A DNA stretch of 48,159 nt from Listeria fleischmannii subsp. fleischmannii LU2006-1 (GCF_000344175.1 NZ_ALWW01000018.1:1-48159); one strand, 5' to 3'; positions 8,111-20,533 are shown, counted from the first letter of the stretch. Numbers and translations are program-made. Notes: generated by a model not told the origin, from the sequence alone.

Positions 8111-8524
8111 TTAAACTAACTCGATAATTACCATTGGTGCACCGTCACCACGACGAGGACCTTTTTTTATAAATACGAGTATATCCACCTTGACGATCAG
8201 CATAACGAGGTGCTACATCATCAAATAGTTTTTGAAGCGCGTATACCGCTTGGTTCTTGGTTTTTTCTTCACAGTTTCACCGTTTTTAGTTACGTCAACT
8301 TGTTTAACATCAGCAACTTCATGGCGAACAAAAGCAGCAGCTTGACGACGAGCGTGCAAGTCACCTTTTTTACCGGAAGTAATAAGTTTTTCAACAACTT
8401 TACGAATCTCTTTAGCGCGAGCTTCAGTTGTTTCGATACGTTCATGTACGATTAAATCCGTTGCAAGATCACGTAGTAACGCTTTACGTTGTGAGCTAGT
8501 ACGGCCTAATTTTCTGTAACCCAT
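8111..8524 (-). pseudogene. rplQ: 50S ribosomal protein L17, two compensating frameshifts in this sequence
   Basis: L17 is essential and sits near the polypeptide exit tunnel. Residues 1 to about 85 are normal ([20 protein letters not shown]). A run of six A in the coding strand (8261-8266), where seven are needed, then shifts the frame and gives a false stop at 8213. The correct frame resumes as [20 protein letters not shown], and then a run of seven A (8162-8168), where six are needed, shifts again before [16 protein letters not shown]. The indels cancel, so 8111-8524 still encodes about 137 residues. Two homopolymer errors in one essential gene point to sequencing error rather than a true pseudogene. 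Last gene of the alpha operon. Confidence 0.93.
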
Positions 8525-8547
8525 GGAATTCCCTCCTTACTTTTCTA

Positions 8548-9492
8548 TCAGTTTTCGTTTCTTAGACCTAAGCCAAGGTCAGCAAGTTTAACTTTAACTT
8601 CCTCAAGAGATTTACGACCCAAGTTACGAACTTTCATCATATCATCTTCTGATTTGTCAGCTAATTCTTGTACAGTGTTAATTCCAGCGCGTTTTAGACA
8701 GTTATAAGAACGAACGGATAGATCCAATTCTTCAATTGTCATTTCAAGCACTTTCTCTTTATGGCTTTCTTCTTTTTCAATCATGATTTCCGCTTTTTGA
8801 GCTTCATCTGTTAAGTTAACAAAGATACTCAAATGCTCAGAAAGAATTTTCGCACCAAGCGATACAGCTTCTTCTGGGCTAATGCTTCCATCTGTTAAAA
8901 CGTCAAAAGTCAGCTTATCATAATTTGTCGATTGACCTACACGTGTATTTTCAACTTGATAATTCACGCGAATCACCGGAGAGAAAATAGAGTCTATTGG
9001 CAATACACCAATAGGCATACTTTCACGTTTGTTTTGATCAGCCGGTGTATAACCGCGACCACGAGTTGCATTTAAGCGTACGTGAAATTTAGCATTGTCG
9101 CTTAATGTTGCAATGTGAAGATCTGGATTTAAAATTTCAACATCACTGTCATAATTAATATCCCCAGCCGTTACGACACCAGGACCTTGCATATCTATTT
9201 CCAATGTTTTTTCTTCATCAGAGTAAACTTTAAGTGCAAGTTTTTTGATATTTAAAATCATTGTTGTCACATCTTCAACTACACCTTCAATAACAGAAAA
9301 CTCATGCAATGCACCATCAATTTGAATCGAAGTGACTGCAGCACCTGGTAGTGAAGATAATAGAATACGACGTAAGGAGTTACCCAAAGTTGTACCATAT
9401 CCACGCTCAAGTGGTTCTACAACAAACTTTCCATACTTGGCATCATCGCTGATCTCAATCGTCTCGATTTTTGGCTTTTCAATTTCGATCAT
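8548..9492 (-). CDS. rpoA: DNA-directed RNA polymerase subunit alpha
   Basis: A 314-residue alpha subunit. The N-terminal domain carries the assembly segment [21 protein letters not shown] linker around residue 230-245 leads to the C-terminal domain, with [16 protein letters not shown] and [11 protein letters not shown], which contact UP elements and activators. It lies between rpsK and rplQ as usual, with about 100 bases upstream that hold no gene. Full length and intact. Confidence 0.98.
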   Translation of the reverse strand: MIEIEKPKIETIEISDDAKYGKFVVEPLERGYGTTLGNSLRRILLSSLPGAAVTSIQIDGALHEFSVIEGVVEDVTTMILNIKKLALKVYSDEEKTLEIDMQGPGVVTAGDINYDSDVEILNPDLHIATLSDNAKFHVRLNATRGRGYTPADQNKRESMPIGVLPIDSIFSPVIRVNYQVENTRVGQSTNYDKLTFDVLTDGSISPEEAVSLGAKILSEHLSIFVNLTDEAQKAEIMIEKEESHKEKVLEMTIEELDLSVRSYNCLKRAGINTVQELADKSEDDMMKVRNLGRKSLEEVKVKLADLGLGLRNEN

Positions 9493-9594
9493 TCAAATTT
9501 ACCCTCCTTCAAAACGTCTTATTTCCTAAATCTAGTCGAACCTCTTTACAAGTTTAACAATCGAAGTATAAAGTGGCATAAGAAATACGACTAC

Positions 9595-9984
<390 letters not shown>

Positions 9985-10011
9985 TCACTTACTACCTCCT
10001 TTACTAACTTA

Positions 10012-10377
10012 TTATTTCTTCTTACCTGCAACAGTCTTAGAAGGACCTTTACGAGTACGAGCATTATTTTTAGTATTTTGTCCACGAACTGGAAGCCCAC
10101 GACGGTGACGCATACCACGGTAAGAACCGATTTCAATTAGACGTTTAATGTTTAAGTTTACTTCACGACGAAGATCACCTTCTACTTTAATACGGTCAAC
10201 AATTTCACGGATTTTACCTAATTCTTCTTCTGTTAAATCACGAGTACGAGTATCTTCTGAAACGCCTGCTTCTTTCAAAACTTGGATAGCAGTTTGTTTA
10301 CCAATACCATAAATGTAAGTCAGGGAAATAACAATACGTTTTTCACGTGGAACGTCCACACCTGCAATACGTGCCAT
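10012..10377 (-). CDS. rpsM: 30S ribosomal protein S13
   Basis: A 121-residue S13 that bridges the 30S head to the 50S subunit and touches P-site tRNA. Family marks are [14 protein letters not shown], the helix-two-turn-helix region, [15 protein letters not shown] and a basic C-terminal tail. It is 21 bases after rpmJ. Confidence 0.98.
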   Translation of the reverse strand: MARIAGVDVPREKRIVISLTYIYGIGKQTAIQVLKEAGVSEDTRTRDLTEEELGKIREIVDRIKVEGDLRREVNLNIKRLIEIGSYRGMRHRRGLPVRGQNTKNNARTRKGPSKTVAGKKK

Positions 10378-10398
10378 TTAGTCAAGCACCTCCTTATA

Positions 10399-10563
<165 letters not shown>

Positions 10564-10615
10564 TTACTAAGCTGGCGAACCAGACCGGTATATAAATTCA
10601 ATTTCAGCGTGCAAA

Positions 10616-10834
10616 TTATTTAAAACGATAAGTGATTCTTCCACGAGTTAAATCATACGGGGAAAGCTCAACTGTCACTTTGTCCCCAGGTAAAATACGG
10701 ATGTAGTGCATACGAATTTTACCAGAAACAGTGGCAAGCACTTTATGACCATTTTCGAGTTCAACATTGAACATCGCGTTTGGTAAAGTTTCTTGAACAA
10801 CGCCTTCCACTTCGATTACATCTTCTTTAGCCAT
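10616..10834 (-). CDS. infA: Translation initiation factor IF-1
   Basis: A 72-residue single OB-fold protein, [20 protein letters not shown] to [12 protein letters not shown], which binds the ribosomal A site during initiation. The start at 10834 is fixed by GAAGGAGGT upstream and by family length; the frame stays open another 62 codons upstream, but that part covers the leader and is not protein-like. It appears to head its own transcription unit, since 346 bases with a promoter separate it from adk. Confidence 0.97.
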   Translation of the reverse strand: MAKEDVIEVEGVVQETLPNAMFNVELENGHKVLATVSGKIRMHYIRILPGDKVTVELSPYDLTRGRITYRFK

Positions 10835-11180
10835 ATGTTCGCTACCTCCTTCTCGGTTACTAGACCACTTGGTTACTAATATTTTATCAGTGTAAAACTT
10901 GATTACATGAAAAAACGGTAAACAAGCCAAAACTCGTCGCATATTTGCAACGTTTTTGGTGTTTTTAGACAACCCACAAAGTGAATCCGTAATGCCGAGG
11001 TTTTGAGTAAACAAACTCAAAGTTAAAGCTCGATATAATCTTTCGGATGATCTTCAAATGGTTCTCTCGTTCATCATGATTTGCTATGATGCTTTAATTC
11101 CACTGCCAATTATCCATTATACTACAATCCAATTGAATTTGCACGTATTAATTGATAGCAGGGTCAAGCTCTTTCCACGC
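10835..11180 (-). other. infA leader region between adk and infA
   Basis: No gene. On the minus strand it holds a -10 TATAAT (11116-11121) with a poor -35. About 280 bases of leader follow, with a small hairpin (TTTGAGT/ACTCAAA, 11002-11021) and then the infA ribosome binding site. The long leader suggests a separate promoter and possibly leader-level control of the alpha operon. Confidence 0.5.
11116..11121 (-). promoter_or_regulatory. Probable promoter -10 element for infA-rpmJ-rpsM-rpsK-rpoA-rplQ
   Basis: A perfect TATAAT on the minus strand, with no consensus -35 at 16-18 bases. It lies in the only long gap of the cluster. Confidence 0.45.
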
Positions 11181-11867
<687 letters not shown>

Positions 11868-11892
11868 TCAATCCTAAGCAAGTGCCTGCGTG

Positions 11893-13188
11893 TTATTTGA
11901 TGAATCCTCGATAATTCCGCTTAACAAGTTGACCTTCAAGTTGTTTCGTTGTATCAAGAGCTACACCGATTACAATTAGAAGACTTGTACCACCGATTGC
12001 GAGCGTTTGAGGAAGACCAAAAGCGGTCGTACCGATAGTCGGAATTACAGCAACTGCCGCTAGGAAAAGGGCACCAACAAATGTTAGACGGTACAGTACC
12101 GAAGTAAGATATGCTTGTGTCTCTCTACCCGGACGTTTACTAGGGATATATCCACCTTGCTTCTTCAAATTGTCAGCCACTTTTTCAGGGTTAACTTGAA
12201 TGAAAGCATAGAAATAAGTGAATGCGATAATAAGTGCTACATATAAAATCATACCGATTGGTTTCGTATAATCAAAAACATTTTTAAGCACGGCTACAAC
12301 TTGATTACTACTATCAAAGAAAGTAAGAATCGTTTGTGGTGTAATAATAAACGCACTCGCAAAGATTACTGGAATAACCCCAGCAGAGTTAAGTTTAAGT
12401 GGCAAATGAGTTGCCTGTGCACCAGCTTGTTTATTGCCTGCAACACGTTTTGAATATTGAATCGGGATTTTACGTAAAGCTTGTTGGAAGTAGATTACTA
12501 CTACTACGATTAGAAGTGCAGCTAATGCAATTCCAGCAAGAACTAAAATATGAAGGAAAAGCTGATCGCCAGCCCCTTCGATTTGTTGTACATAAACTTG
12601 ACGAACACCGTCAGGAATACGCGCAACGATACCTGCAAAGATAATAATGGATACACCATTACCAACACCTTTGACGGTAATTTGTTCCCCTAACCACATA
12701 AGGAACATTGTACCGGTTGTTAGTACAATCGCAATTGTGATGTACATTGGAATTGACGCATTAAAAATCAAAGTAGACCCAGAAAGTCTGTTAAAGCCAT
12801 AAGCCATACCAAACGCTTCGACTAAACCTAAAATGATAGTTAAGTAACGAGTAAGTTGATTGAGTTTTTTACGACCCATTTCCCCTTGCTTCGCCCATTC
12901 CGTAAGTTTCGGAACAACATCCATTTGTAATAGTTGAACGATGATGGATGCCGTAATGTACGGCATAACACCCATTGCTAAAACGGAAAAGTTTTTTAAG
13001 GCCCCACCGTTAAAGGTATTTAGAAAGCCGAAAATCCCGCCTTCCATCGTTTGTTGCAATGCAGCAGCATTCACCCCAGGCACGGGTACGAATGTTCCTA
13101 CACGGAAAATGATTAACATTGCAATTGTGAAAAGAATTTTTTTACGGATATCAGCTACTCTAAAGAAGTTGACTAACGTCGAAAACAT
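11893..13188 (-). CDS. secY: Protein translocase subunit SecY
   Basis: A 431-residue, ten-TM channel subunit of the SecYEG translocon. Marks include FRVGTFVPVPGV near the N terminus, LGEQITVKGVGNGVS in the TM4-TM5 region, and the C-terminal cytosolic loop with NPEKVADNLKKQGGYIPSKRPG. Its start overlaps the rplO stop by one base (TAATG), so translation is coupled. Intact and of normal length. Confidence 0.98.
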   Translation of the reverse strand: MFSTLVNFFRVADIRKKILFTIAMLIIFRVGTFVPVPGVNAAALQQTMEGGIFGFLNTFNGGALKNFSVLAMGVMPYITASIIVQLLQMDVVPKLTEWAKQGEMGRKKLNQLTRYLTIILGLVEAFGMAYGFNRLSGSTLIFNASIPMYITIAIVLTTGTMFLMWLGEQITVKGVGNGVSIIIFAGIVARIPDGVRQVYVQQIEGAGDQLFLHILVLAGIALAALLIVVVVIYFQQALRKIPIQYSKRVAGNKQAGAQATHLPLKLNSAGVIPVIFASAFIITPQTILTFFDSSNQVVAVLKNVFDYTKPIGMILYVALIIAFTYFYAFIQVNPEKVADNLKKQGGYIPSKRPGRETQAYLTSVLYRLTFVGALFLAAVAVIPTIGTTAFGLPQTLAIGGTSLLIVIGVALDTTKQLEGQLVKRNYRGFIK

Positions 13189-13628
13189 TAGATCACCTCA
13201 GTTTTCCCACCAGCTGCTTCGATAGCTTCCTTAGCTGCTGTGGAAAATTTATTTGCTTTCACTGTAAGTTTTTTCTCAATTGATCCATTTGAAAGAATCT
13301 TGATACCAGATTTTGCATTACGCACAATACCAGTTTCAATTAATAATTCAGGTGTTACTTCTGTACCATCTTCAAAGCGATTTAAAACATCTAAATTCAC
13401 AACTGCGAATTCTTTACGGTTGATGTTCGTAAATCCACGTTTTGGTATACGGCGGAATAATGGTAGTTGTCCACCTTCAAAACCTAAACGTACACCGCCG
13501 CCGGAACGAGCTTTTTGCCCTTTATGTCCACGACCGGAAGTTTTACCGTTACCAGAGCCTGTACCACGACCAACACGATTACGCTCTTTACGAGAACCTT
13601 CAGCAGGTTTAAGTTCGTGTAGTTTCAT
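13188..13628 (-). CDS. rplO: 50S ribosomal protein L15
   Basis: A 146-residue L15. It opens with [20 protein letters not shown] and a glycine-rich extension ([20 protein letters not shown]) that threads into 23S rRNA. The start at 13628 is chosen over a codon three residues upstream because GGAGG sits at the right distance. It overlaps secY by one base. Confidence 0.97.
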   Translation of the reverse strand: MKLHELKPAEGSRKERNRVGRGTGSGNGKTSGRGHKGQKARSGGGVRLGFEGGQLPLFRRIPKRGFTNINRKEFAVVNLDVLNRFEDGTEVTPELLIETGIVRNAKSGIKILSNGSIEKKLTVKANKFSTAAKEAIEAAGGKTEVI

Positions 13629-13676
13629 GTCAAGCACCTCCTCCTAATTCTAGTTTATTACAATAAAAAATTTCGC

Positions 13677-13856
13677 TTAAACTTCTTTAACGTCCAGAAG
13701 ATGACTAACTTTGTTAATCATCCCACGAATTGCAGGATTATCTTCTTTAACGACAACGGAATTTGTTTTACCAAGACCTAAAGCTTGAACAGTTTTACGT
13801 TGTGGTTCGGGACGACCGATTAAGCTACGTTTTAGAGTGATTTCTAATTTAGCCAT
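13677..13856 (-). CDS. rpmD: 50S ribosomal protein L30
   Basis: A 59-residue L30, [20 protein letters not shown] to HLLDVKEV, of normal bacterial length with the [16 protein letters not shown] core. It lies 16 bases after rpsE and 48 before rplO. Confidence 0.96.
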   Translation of the reverse strand: MAKLEITLKRSLIGRPEPQRKTVQALGLGKTNSVVVKEDNPAIRGMINKVSHLLDVKEV

Positions 13857-13872
13857 AATGATAATTCCCTCC

Positions 13873-14376
13873 TTATCCTAGCAATTCTTCTACAGTTTTG
13901 CCGCGAAGTTTTGCAACTTCTTCAGCTTTTTTAAGTTGTTTGATACCGTCAATTGTAGCACGAACCATGTTGATAGGTGTATTTGATCCAAGTGATTTGG
14001 ATGATACATCTGCAACACCAGCAAGCTCAAGTACGGCACGAACAGGACCACCAGCAGTTACACCAGAACCGGCGCTTGCAGGTTTAAGAAGGATTTCTCC
14101 TCCACCGAAGTGACCTACAACTGTATGTGGAATTGTTGTATCAACAGTTGGTACGAATACCATGTTTTTCTTAGCGTCTTCAACAGCTTTACGAATAGCA
14201 TCTGGAACTTCTTGTGCTTTACCAGTACCGAAGCCCACGTGACCGTTTTTATCACCAACAACAACAAGTGCTGTGAAGCGGAAACGACGACCACCTTTAA
14301 CTACTTTAGCAACACGGTTGATTGTAACAACGCGTTCTTCTAAATCTAATTTGTTTCCATCAATAATTTCAGCCAT
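13873..14376 (-). CDS. rpsE: 30S ribosomal protein S5
   Basis: A 167-residue S5. The double-stranded RNA-binding domain ([19 protein letters not shown]) contains the loop whose changes give spectinomycin resistance, and it looks wild type. The C-terminal [18 protein letters not shown] and [14 protein letters not shown] are family signatures. It is 21 bases after rplR. Confidence 0.98.
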   Translation of the reverse strand: MAEIIDGNKLDLEERVVTINRVAKVVKGGRRFRFTALVVVGDKNGHVGFGTGKAQEVPDAIRKAVEDAKKNMVFVPTVDTTIPHTVVGHFGGGEILLKPASAGSGVTAGGPVRAVLELAGVADVSSKSLGSNTPINMVRATIDGIKQLKKAEEVAKLRGKTVEELLG

Positions 14377-14397
14377 GCAAGGTTTCCCTCCTTCTTA

Positions 14398-14757
14398 TTA
14401 GAATTGTAATCCGTTTTCACGTGCAGCTTCAGCAAGAGCTTTTACGCGACCATGATATAAGTAACCTCCGCGGTCAAATACAACAGCAGAAATACCTTTT
14501 TCAGAAGCACGTTTTGCGACTAATTCGCCAACTTTGCTAGCAGCGTCAACTTTTGATTCGCTAGCTGCGAAATCTTTATCTAAATTCGATGCACTTACAA
14601 GTGTTACGCCATTTACATCATCAATTAATTGAGCATAAATGTTTTTATTAGAACGGAAAACGTTTAAACGTGGACGACTTTCAGTTCCAGTAATTTTAGC
14701 ACGAACACGAGCATGTCTCTTTTTACGAACTTTATTTTTGTCGATTTTGGTAATCAC
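14398..14757 (-). CDS. rplR: 50S ribosomal protein L18
   Basis: A 119-residue 5S rRNA-binding protein with the basic N terminus [15 protein letters not shown] and the C-terminal [23 protein letters not shown]. The start is a GTG at 14757. AGAGG lies eight bases before it, whereas the GTG three codons upstream overlaps that ribosome binding site and cannot be used with it. Confidence 0.96.
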   Translation of the reverse strand: MITKIDKNKVRKKRHARVRAKITGTESRPRLNVFRSNKNIYAQLIDDVNGVTLVSASNLDKDFAASESKVDAASKVGELVAKRASEKGISAVVFDRGGYLYHGRVKALAEAARENGLQF

Positions 14758-14791
14758 ACGACTCACCTCTTCTCTAATAGCCTATGCGGCA

Positions 14792-15327
14792 TTATTTACC
14801 AGTTTTACCTTCTTTACGGCGTACATATTCGCTTCATAACGGATACCTTTACCTTTATACGGTTCAGGCGGACGTACAGCGCGAATATTAGCAGCTAATT
14901 CACCAACGTGTTCTTTATTGAAGCCTTTAACGATAATTTTCGTATTAGCAGGAACATCAATTTCTACACCTTTTGGCGCTTCGAATTCTACTGGATGAGA
15001 GTAACCTACGTTAAGAACAAGCTTTGAACCTTGTTTTTGTGCACGGTAACCGACACCGATTAATTCTAAAGTTTTTTCGTAACCTTCAGATACTCCGACA
15101 ACCATATTATTTAAGATTGCACGAGTCGTACCATGAAGAGCACGATGAGTTTTATTATCAGATGGACGGGAAATATTAATTTCGCTTCCTTCAATATCAA
15201 TTTTAATGTCTGGGTTAAACTCTTTAACAAGTTCACCTTTGGGACCTTTAACTGTAGCCTTACCTCCGTCAAGTGTAACAGTTACACCAGCAGGAATTGT
15301 AATAGGCTTTTTACCGATACGGGACAT
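14792..15327 (-). CDS. rplF: 50S ribosomal protein L6, frameshifted near the C terminus in this sequence
   Basis: L6 lies at the base of the L7/L12 stalk. The protein is normal from [15 protein letters not shown] through [12 protein letters not shown]. The frame then reads [14 protein letters not shown] and stops at 14782. Restoring one missing G in the coding strand near 14831 gives [15 protein letters not shown] and a stop at 14792-14794, the usual L6 ending at about 178 residues. The break is a single-base loss in a GG pair of an essential gene and is probably a sequence error. Confidence 0.95.
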
Positions 15328-15356
15328 TTATCGCACCTCCTTGTGTTATATATTTC

Positions 15357-15755
15357 TTACCAAACGTATGCTAGAACTTCTCCGCCAACTTGTTTAGCGC
15401 GAGCTTCTTTGTCAGTTAAAACGCCTTGAGAAGTTGATACGATTGCGATACCAAGACCATTAAGGACTTTAGGCACCTCATTTGATTTAGCGTATACACG
15501 CAGACCTGGTTTACTGATACGTTTCAAACCAGTGATTACACGTTCGCCAGACGGACTATATTTTAAGAAAACACGAATAGTGCCTTGTTTGTCGTCTTCG
15601 ATATACTCAACATCGCGTACAAAACCTTCACGTTTCAGGATTTCAGCGATTTCTTTCTTGATTTTAGACGCAGGTAATTCTAATTTATCATGCTTTACCA
15701 TGTTCGCATTACGGATACGAGTTAGAAAATCTGCAATTGGATCTGTCATCACCAT
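15357..15755 (-). CDS. rpsH: 30S ribosomal protein S8
   Basis: A 132-residue S8 that nucleates assembly of the 16S central domain. [18 protein letters not shown] and the C-terminal [20 protein letters not shown] are family signatures. The start at 15755 (MVMTDP) has GGAGGG nine bases upstream; the next ATG would be 15 bases away. S8 is the autogenous regulator of this operon in enterobacteria; no such element is evident here. Confidence 0.97.
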   Translation of the reverse strand: MVMTDPIADFLTRIRNANMVKHDKLELPASKIKKEIAEILKREGFVRDVEYIEDDKQGTIRVFLKYSPSGERVITGLKRISKPGLRVYAKSNEVPKVLNGLGIAIVSTSQGVLTDKEARAKQVGGEVLAYVW

Positions 15756-15786
15756 GTGTAATTACCCTCCTTCCTTAAACTTTAAC

Positions 15787-15984
<198 letters not shown>

Positions 15985-16000
15985 CTACTTTTATTATTGA

Positions 16001-16540
16001 TTATTTTTGAAACGGCATTCCAGCAAGAGATAATAACTCGCGGGATTCTTCATCAGTTTTGGCAGTTGTAACAATAACTACATCCATACCTCGAACTTTA
16101 GATACTTGATCATAATCAATTTCAGGGAAAATTAATTGTTCTCTCACACCCAGCGTATAGTTTCCACGGCCGTCGAAAGCTTTTTTCGAAACACCACGGA
16201 AGTCACGTACACGTGGAAGTGAAACAGTAATTAATTTGTCTAAGAAATCATACATACGCTCACCACGAAGCGTTACTTTAGCACCGATTGGCATTCCTTC
16301 ACGAAGACGGAAACCAGCGATAGAGTTTTTTGCTTTTGTGATTACAGGTTTTTGACCAGTGATTAAAGCTAATTCTTCAACAGCACTGTCTAAAACTTTA
16401 GCGTTTGCTACTGCGTCACCAACACCAGTGTTGATTACGATTTTTTCAATTTTTGGTACTTCCATTACGGAAGAATAGTTAAACTTGCTCATCATAGCAG
16501 GAACAATTTCCTTAAGATAGCGATCTTTAAGGCGATTCAT
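16001..16540 (-). CDS. rplE: 50S ribosomal protein L5
   Basis: A 179-residue 5S rRNA-binding protein of the central protuberance, contacting P-site tRNA. Conserved [34 protein letters not shown] and RVRDFRGV segments are present. Spacing to rplX is 26 bases. Confidence 0.98.
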   Translation of the reverse strand: MNRLKDRYLKEIVPAMMSKFNYSSVMEVPKIEKIVINTGVGDAVANAKVLDSAVEELALITGQKPVITKAKNSIAGFRLREGMPIGAKVTLRGERMYDFLDKLITVSLPRVRDFRGVSKKAFDGRGNYTLGVREQLIFPEIDYDQVSKVRGMDVVIVTTAKTDEESRELLSLAGMPFQK

Positions 16541-16566
16541 GTAATGTTGCCTCCTTCCTCAAATAC

Positions 16567-16878
16567 TTATTTATCGATTACTTCACCGGATTTTTTAGCT
16601 ACACGTACTTTTTTATCGCCTTTTACTTCATAGCCTACACGAGTAGGTTCACCAGTTTTAGGGTCGATAAGCATTACGTTAGATACGTGAATTGGTGCCT
16701 CAACATTCAAGATTCCACCTTGTGGATTGATGTTGGAAGGTTTCGTATGTTTTTTCACCATGTTAATTCCTTCAACAATTACACGATCTTTTTTTGGAAA
16801 TGCAGCAAGGATTTTGCCGGATTTGCCTTTATCTTTACCAGTAATAACTTGTACTTTATCACCTTTTTTGACATGCAT
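16567..16878 (-). CDS. rplX: 50S ribosomal protein L24
   Basis: A 103-residue L24 with the KOW motif at the N terminus ([20 protein letters not shown]), an assembly initiator near the tunnel exit. The start at 16878 (MHVKKGD) is chosen because GGAGGTG is nine bases upstream; four extra codons in the open frame are not family-like. Confidence 0.97.
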   Translation of the reverse strand: MHVKKGDKVQVITGKDKGKSGKILAAFPKKDRVIVEGINMVKKHTKPSNINPQGGILNVEAPIHVSNVMLIDPKTGEPTRVGYEVKGDKKVRVAKKSGEVIDK

Positions 16879-16913
16879 AAGTCTTAGCACCTCCTTGGTT
16901 TGAAACTTGTTTT

Positions 16914-17324
<411 letters not shown>

Positions 17325-17342
17325 TTATTTTTATAATAAACG

Positions 17343-17606
17343 TTAGATAATTACTGCTTCTTCTACTACATCAATTAAACGGAAGCGTTTAGTTGCGGAT
17401 AGTGGACGAGTTTCCATGATACGAACGATATCGCCAGCTTTAGCAGTGTTATTTTCATCATGCGCTTTGAACTTTTTCGAATACTTAACGCGTTTACCAT
17501 ACAAACCATGCTTTTTGTATGTTTCAACTACTACAGTGATTGTTTTATCCATTTTGTCGGATACTACGCGGCCTGTATAGATTTTACGTTGATTACGATC
17601 AGCCAT
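17343..17606 (-). CDS. rpsQ: 30S ribosomal protein S17
   Basis: An 87-residue OB-fold protein binding the 16S 5' domain. [17 protein letters not shown] and [20 protein letters not shown] are family signatures. It is 28 bases after rpmC. Confidence 0.98.
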   Translation of the reverse strand: MADRNQRKIYTGRVVSDKMDKTITVVVETYKKHGLYGKRVKYSKKFKAHDENNTAKAGDIVRIMETRPLSATKRFRLIDVVEEAVII

Positions 17607-17634
17607 GCATTAAAACCTCCTTACGATTTTCTTT

Positions 17635-17826
17635 TTAAGCAAGTTCTCTTTCTTTAACAATTGTTTTCATACGCGCGATAGACTTACGTACTTCTCTAAT
17701 ACGTGCAGTGTTTTCCAATTGTCCTGTAGCTAATTGAAAGCGCAGGTTGAAAAGCTCTTCTTTTAGCGCTTTTTCTTGATCTTTAATTTCGGTAGTGGAT
17801 AATTCACGAATATCATTAGCTTTCAT
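17635..17826 (-). CDS. rpmC: 50S ribosomal protein L29
   Basis: A 63-residue two-helix protein at the tunnel exit that helps bind trigger factor and [17 protein letters not shown] and [20 protein letters not shown] are typical. The start at 17826 lies within the last codons of rplP (11-base overlap), with GGTGGTGA as ribosome binding site; the eight-codon longer frame is ignored. Confidence 0.96.
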   Translation of the reverse strand: MKANDIRELSTTEIKDQEKALKEELFNLRFQLATGQLENTARIREVRKSIARMKTIVKERELA

Positions 17827-18250
17827 TTGCTTCACCACCAATTTCTTCACGTTTTACGATCTTAGTTTTGACCGGCAGTTTGTGTGACGCAAGACGTAAC
17901 GCTTCACGCGCAACTTCTTCAGGTACACCTGCGATTTCGAACATAATTTTGCCACGTTTAACTGGACTTACCCAGCCTTCCGGAGCACCTTTACCTTTAC
18001 CCATCCGAACCCCGATTGGTTTAGAAGTGTAAGATTTATGAGGGAAAATTTTAATCCAAACTTTACCGCCACGTTTCATGTAACGCGTCATAGCGATACG
18101 AGCAGCTTCGATTTGACGGTTAGTAATCCAAGAAGCTTCCACTGCTTGAAGACCATATTCACCAAATGCTACTTCAGTTCCGCCTTTTGCACGTCCACGC
18201 ATGTTACCACGAAACTCACGACGATATTTAACTCGTTTTGGAACTAACAT
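17816..18250 (-). CDS. rplP: 50S ribosomal protein L16
   Basis: A 144-residue L16 near the peptidyl transferase centre and A-site t[19 protein letters not shown] and [17 protein letters not shown] are present, as are [15 protein letters not shown] and the usual C-terminal basic tail. It follows rpsC by two bases and overlaps rpmC. Confidence 0.98.
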   Translation of the reverse strand: MLVPKRVKYRREFRGNMRGRAKGGTEVAFGEYGLQAVEASWITNRQIEAARIAMTRYMKRGGKVWIKIFPHKSYTSKPIGVRMGKGKGAPEGWVSPVKRGKIMFEIAGVPEEVAREALRLASHKLPVKTKIVKREEIGGEANES

Positions 18251-18252
18251 TA

Positions 18253-18909
18253 TTATTTTCCTCCTTCCACATTGTTTTTCTTCGTAGGAAGGACTTCACC
18301 GCGATAAATCCAAACTTTAACGCCTAATTTACCGTAAGTTGTGTCAGCTTCTTCCCATGCGTAGTCAATATCTGCACGCAATGTATGAAGAGGTACTGTT
18401 CCTTCGCTATAGTGTTCAGCACGAGCGATATCTGCTCCGCCAAGACGACCAGAAACTTGAGTTTTAATTCCTTTTGCTCCTGCACGCATAGTACGTTGAA
18501 TAGCTTGTTTTTGCGCACGACGGAAAGAAACACGTCCTTCAAGTTGTCTAGCAATATTTTCTGCAACAAGTTTAGCGTCTAAATCAGCACGTTTAATTTC
18601 AACGATATTGATGTGTACGCGTTTGCCTGTTAATTCGTTTAGTGATTTACGAAGTGCTTCAACTTCAGAACCACCTTTACCAATTACCATACCAGGTTTA
18701 GCAGTGTGAATTGTAATGTTTACACGATTAGCTGCACGTTCGATTTCAACGCGTGAAACAGAAGCATCAGCAAGACGTTTTGCGATAAAATCACGAATGC
18801 GTAAATCTTCATGTAAGAAGTCCGCATATTCTTTTTCAGCGTACCATTTAGAATCCCAGTCACGAATGACACCGATACGCATACCTATTGGATGTACTTT
18901 TTGACCCAA
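18253..18909 (-). CDS. rpsC: 30S ribosomal protein S3
   Basis: A 218-residue S3 with a KH type II domain ([16 protein letters not shown]) and a C-terminal domain with [17 protein letters not shown]; it forms part of the mRNA entry tunnel. The start codon is TTG (encoding the initiator before [12 protein letters not shown]), two bases after the rplV stop. Its ribosome binding site is embedded in the last rplV codons, which suggests translational coupling. Confidence 0.97.
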   Translation of the reverse strand: MGQKVHPIGMRIGVIRDWDSKWYAEKEYADFLHEDLRIRDFIAKRLADASVSRVEIERAANRVNITIHTAKPGMVIGKGGSEVEALRKSLNELTGKRVHINIVEIKRADLDAKLVAENIARQLEGRVSFRRAQKQAIQRTMRAGAKGIKTQVSGRLGGADIARAEHYSEGTVPLHTLRADIDYAWEEADTTYGKLGVKVWIYRGEVLPTKKNNVEGGK

Positions 18910-18911
18910 CG

Positions 18912-19268
18912 TTATCCCTCCTTCACTTCTGATACCACAACAGTGATGTGGCTAGTACGTTTATTAATTGCACTTGCACGACCTTGTGCACGTGGACGGA
19001 AACGTTTAAGTGTTGGACCTTCATCTACGAAAGCTTCAGATACAACTAAACTATTCACGTCTAAATCATAATTATGCTCAGCGTTAGCCATAGCAGATTT
19101 TAATACTTTTTCAATAATTGGTGAAGCCGCTTTTGGAGTAAACTTCAAAATTGCGATTGCTTCGCCTACTTGCTTACCTCGGATTAAATCAATAACGATT
19201 CTCGCTTTACGAGGAGCAATACGTACCGTTTTGGCAACGGCTTTTGCGCTTGTCACTTCATTTGCCAT
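18912..19268 (-). CDS. rplV: 50S ribosomal protein L22
   Basis: A 118-residue L22 whose beta hairpin lines the exit tunnel. It contains [16 protein letters not shown] and the hairpin segment [16 protein letters not shown], where macrolide resistance changes occur in other species; it looks wild type. It is 20 bases after rpsS. Confidence 0.98.
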   Translation of the reverse strand: MANEVTSAKAVAKTVRIAPRKARIVIDLIRGKQVGEAIAILKFTPKAASPIIEKVLKSAMANAEHNYDLDVNSLVVSEAFVDEGPTLKRFRPRAQGRASAINKRTSHITVVVSEVKEG

Positions 19269-19288
19269 TTAGATAGCCTCCTCTCGAA

Positions 19289-19567
19289 TTATCGTCTAGT
19301 TTTCTTATCGTCTGCCGCGTGGCCACGGTAAGTACGAGTTGGTGCAAATTCACCTAATTTATGTCCTACCATATCTTCTTGGATATAAACAGGAACGTGT
19401 TTACGTCCATCATATACAGCGATTGTTTGACCTACAAATACTGGGAAAATTGTGGAACGACGAGACCAAGTTTTGATAACTTGTTTTTTGTCGCTTTCGT
19501 TAGCAGCTTCCACTTTCTTCATCAAGTGATCATCGACAAAAGGTCCTTTTTTCAAACTACGACCCAT
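19289..19567 (-). CDS. rpsS: 30S ribosomal protein S19
   Basis: A 92-residue S19 of the 30S head. [38 protein letters not shown] and [15 protein letters not shown] are family signatures. The 89-base gap to rplB upstream contains a strong hairpin (19590-19620). Confidence 0.98.
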   Translation of the reverse strand: MGRSLKKGPFVDDHLMKKVEAANESDKKQVIKTWSRRSTIFPVFVGQTIAVYDGRKHVPVYIQEDMVGHKLGEFAPTRTYRGHAADDKKTRR

Positions 19568-19589
19568 GACGGAACCTCCCTTCGTATAG

Positions 19590-19620
19590 TCAGGCAGCTC
19601 GGAGCATTTCTCCGTGCTGT
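19590..19620 (-). other. Hairpin in the rplB-rpsS spacer
   Basis: On the minus strand CAGCACGGAG and CTCCGAGCTG pair around a five-base loop with one mismatch. No T run follows, so it is not a standard terminator. It may serve mRNA processing, or attenuate or protect the transcript. Confidence 0.5.
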
Positions 19621-19656
19621 CCTGCTAACTTTAATTTAGTCATATTAATCCAGATA

Positions 19657-20490
19657 TTATTTACCTTTACGACGACGTACGATAAATTTATCGGAGTTAT
19701 TGTTTTTCTTACGTGTTTTGTAACCAAGAGTTGGTTTACCCCATGGTGACATTGGAGATTTACGTCCGATCGGAGCTTTACCTTCACCACCACCGTGCGG
19801 GTGATCGTTAGGGTTCATAACAGAACCACGAACAGTTGGGCGTTTGCCTAACCAGCGGCTACGTCCAGCTTTACCAATATTGATAAGTTCGTGTTGTTCA
19901 TTACCAACTTGACCGATAGTAGCACGGCAAGTAGCAAGAATCATACGAACTTCACCAGAATTAAGACGAATCAGAACGTATTTTCCTTCTTTACCAAGCA
20001 CTTGTGCACTTGTTCCAGCAGAACGAACTAATTGTCCGCCTTTACCAGGTTTCAATTCGATATTGTGGATAACTGTACCCACTGGAATATCTTTTAATTC
20101 TAAAGCATTACCAACTTTGATGTCAGCTTCTGCTCCAGAGTAAATTGTTTGGCCTACTTCTAGACCTTTAGCTGCGATGATGTAGCGTTTTTCTCCATCA
20201 GCGTAGTTGATTAACGCAATATTCGCAGAGCGGTTAGGATCATATTCGATTGTTGCAACACGACCGGGAACGCCATCTTTATTACGTTTGAAATCGATCA
20301 CACGGTATTGACGTTTATGGCCGCCACCGTGATGACGAACAGTTAACTTACCTTGGTTGTTACGACCAGCCTTCTTTTTCATAGGACGTAGTAAAGATTT
20401 TTCTGGAGTACTTGTTGTAATCTCAGCAAAATCAGAACTTGTCATATGACGGCGGCCGTTTGTGGTAGGTTTGTACTTTTTAATCGCCAT
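19657..20490 (-). CDS. rplB: 50S ribosomal protein L2
   Basis: A 277-residue primary 23S rRNA-binding protein required for peptidyl transferase centre assembly. [25 protein letters not shown] and the highly conserved [18 protein letters not shown] loop with its histidine are all present. It follows rplW by 43 bases. Confidence 0.98.
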   Translation of the reverse strand: MAIKKYKPTTNGRRHMTSSDFAEITTSTPEKSLLRPMKKKAGRNNQGKLTVRHHGGGHKRQYRVIDFKRNKDGVPGRVATIEYDPNRSANIALINYADGEKRYIIAAKGLEVGQTIYSGAEADIKVGNALELKDIPVGTVIHNIELKPGKGGQLVRSAGTSAQVLGKEGKYVLIRLNSGEVRMILATCRATIGQVGNEQHELINIGKAGRSRWLGKRPTVRGSVMNPNDHPHGGGEGKAPIGRKSPMSPWGKPTLGYKTRKKNNNSDKFIVRRRKGK

Positions 20491-20533
20491 TTTTTTCCCT
20501 CCTCGTTAGATTTTTTTATTCTAAACGTTCGTT

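Noticed and set aside
10616-11020. A 134-residue version of IF-1
   Set aside because: The extra 62 codons cover the leader, have no conserved sequence, and the canonical 72-residue start has a perfect ribosome binding site.
18324-18569. An 81-residue frame inside rpsC on the same strand
   Set aside because: It is a shadow in another frame of a highly conserved ribosomal gene, without its own ribosome binding site.
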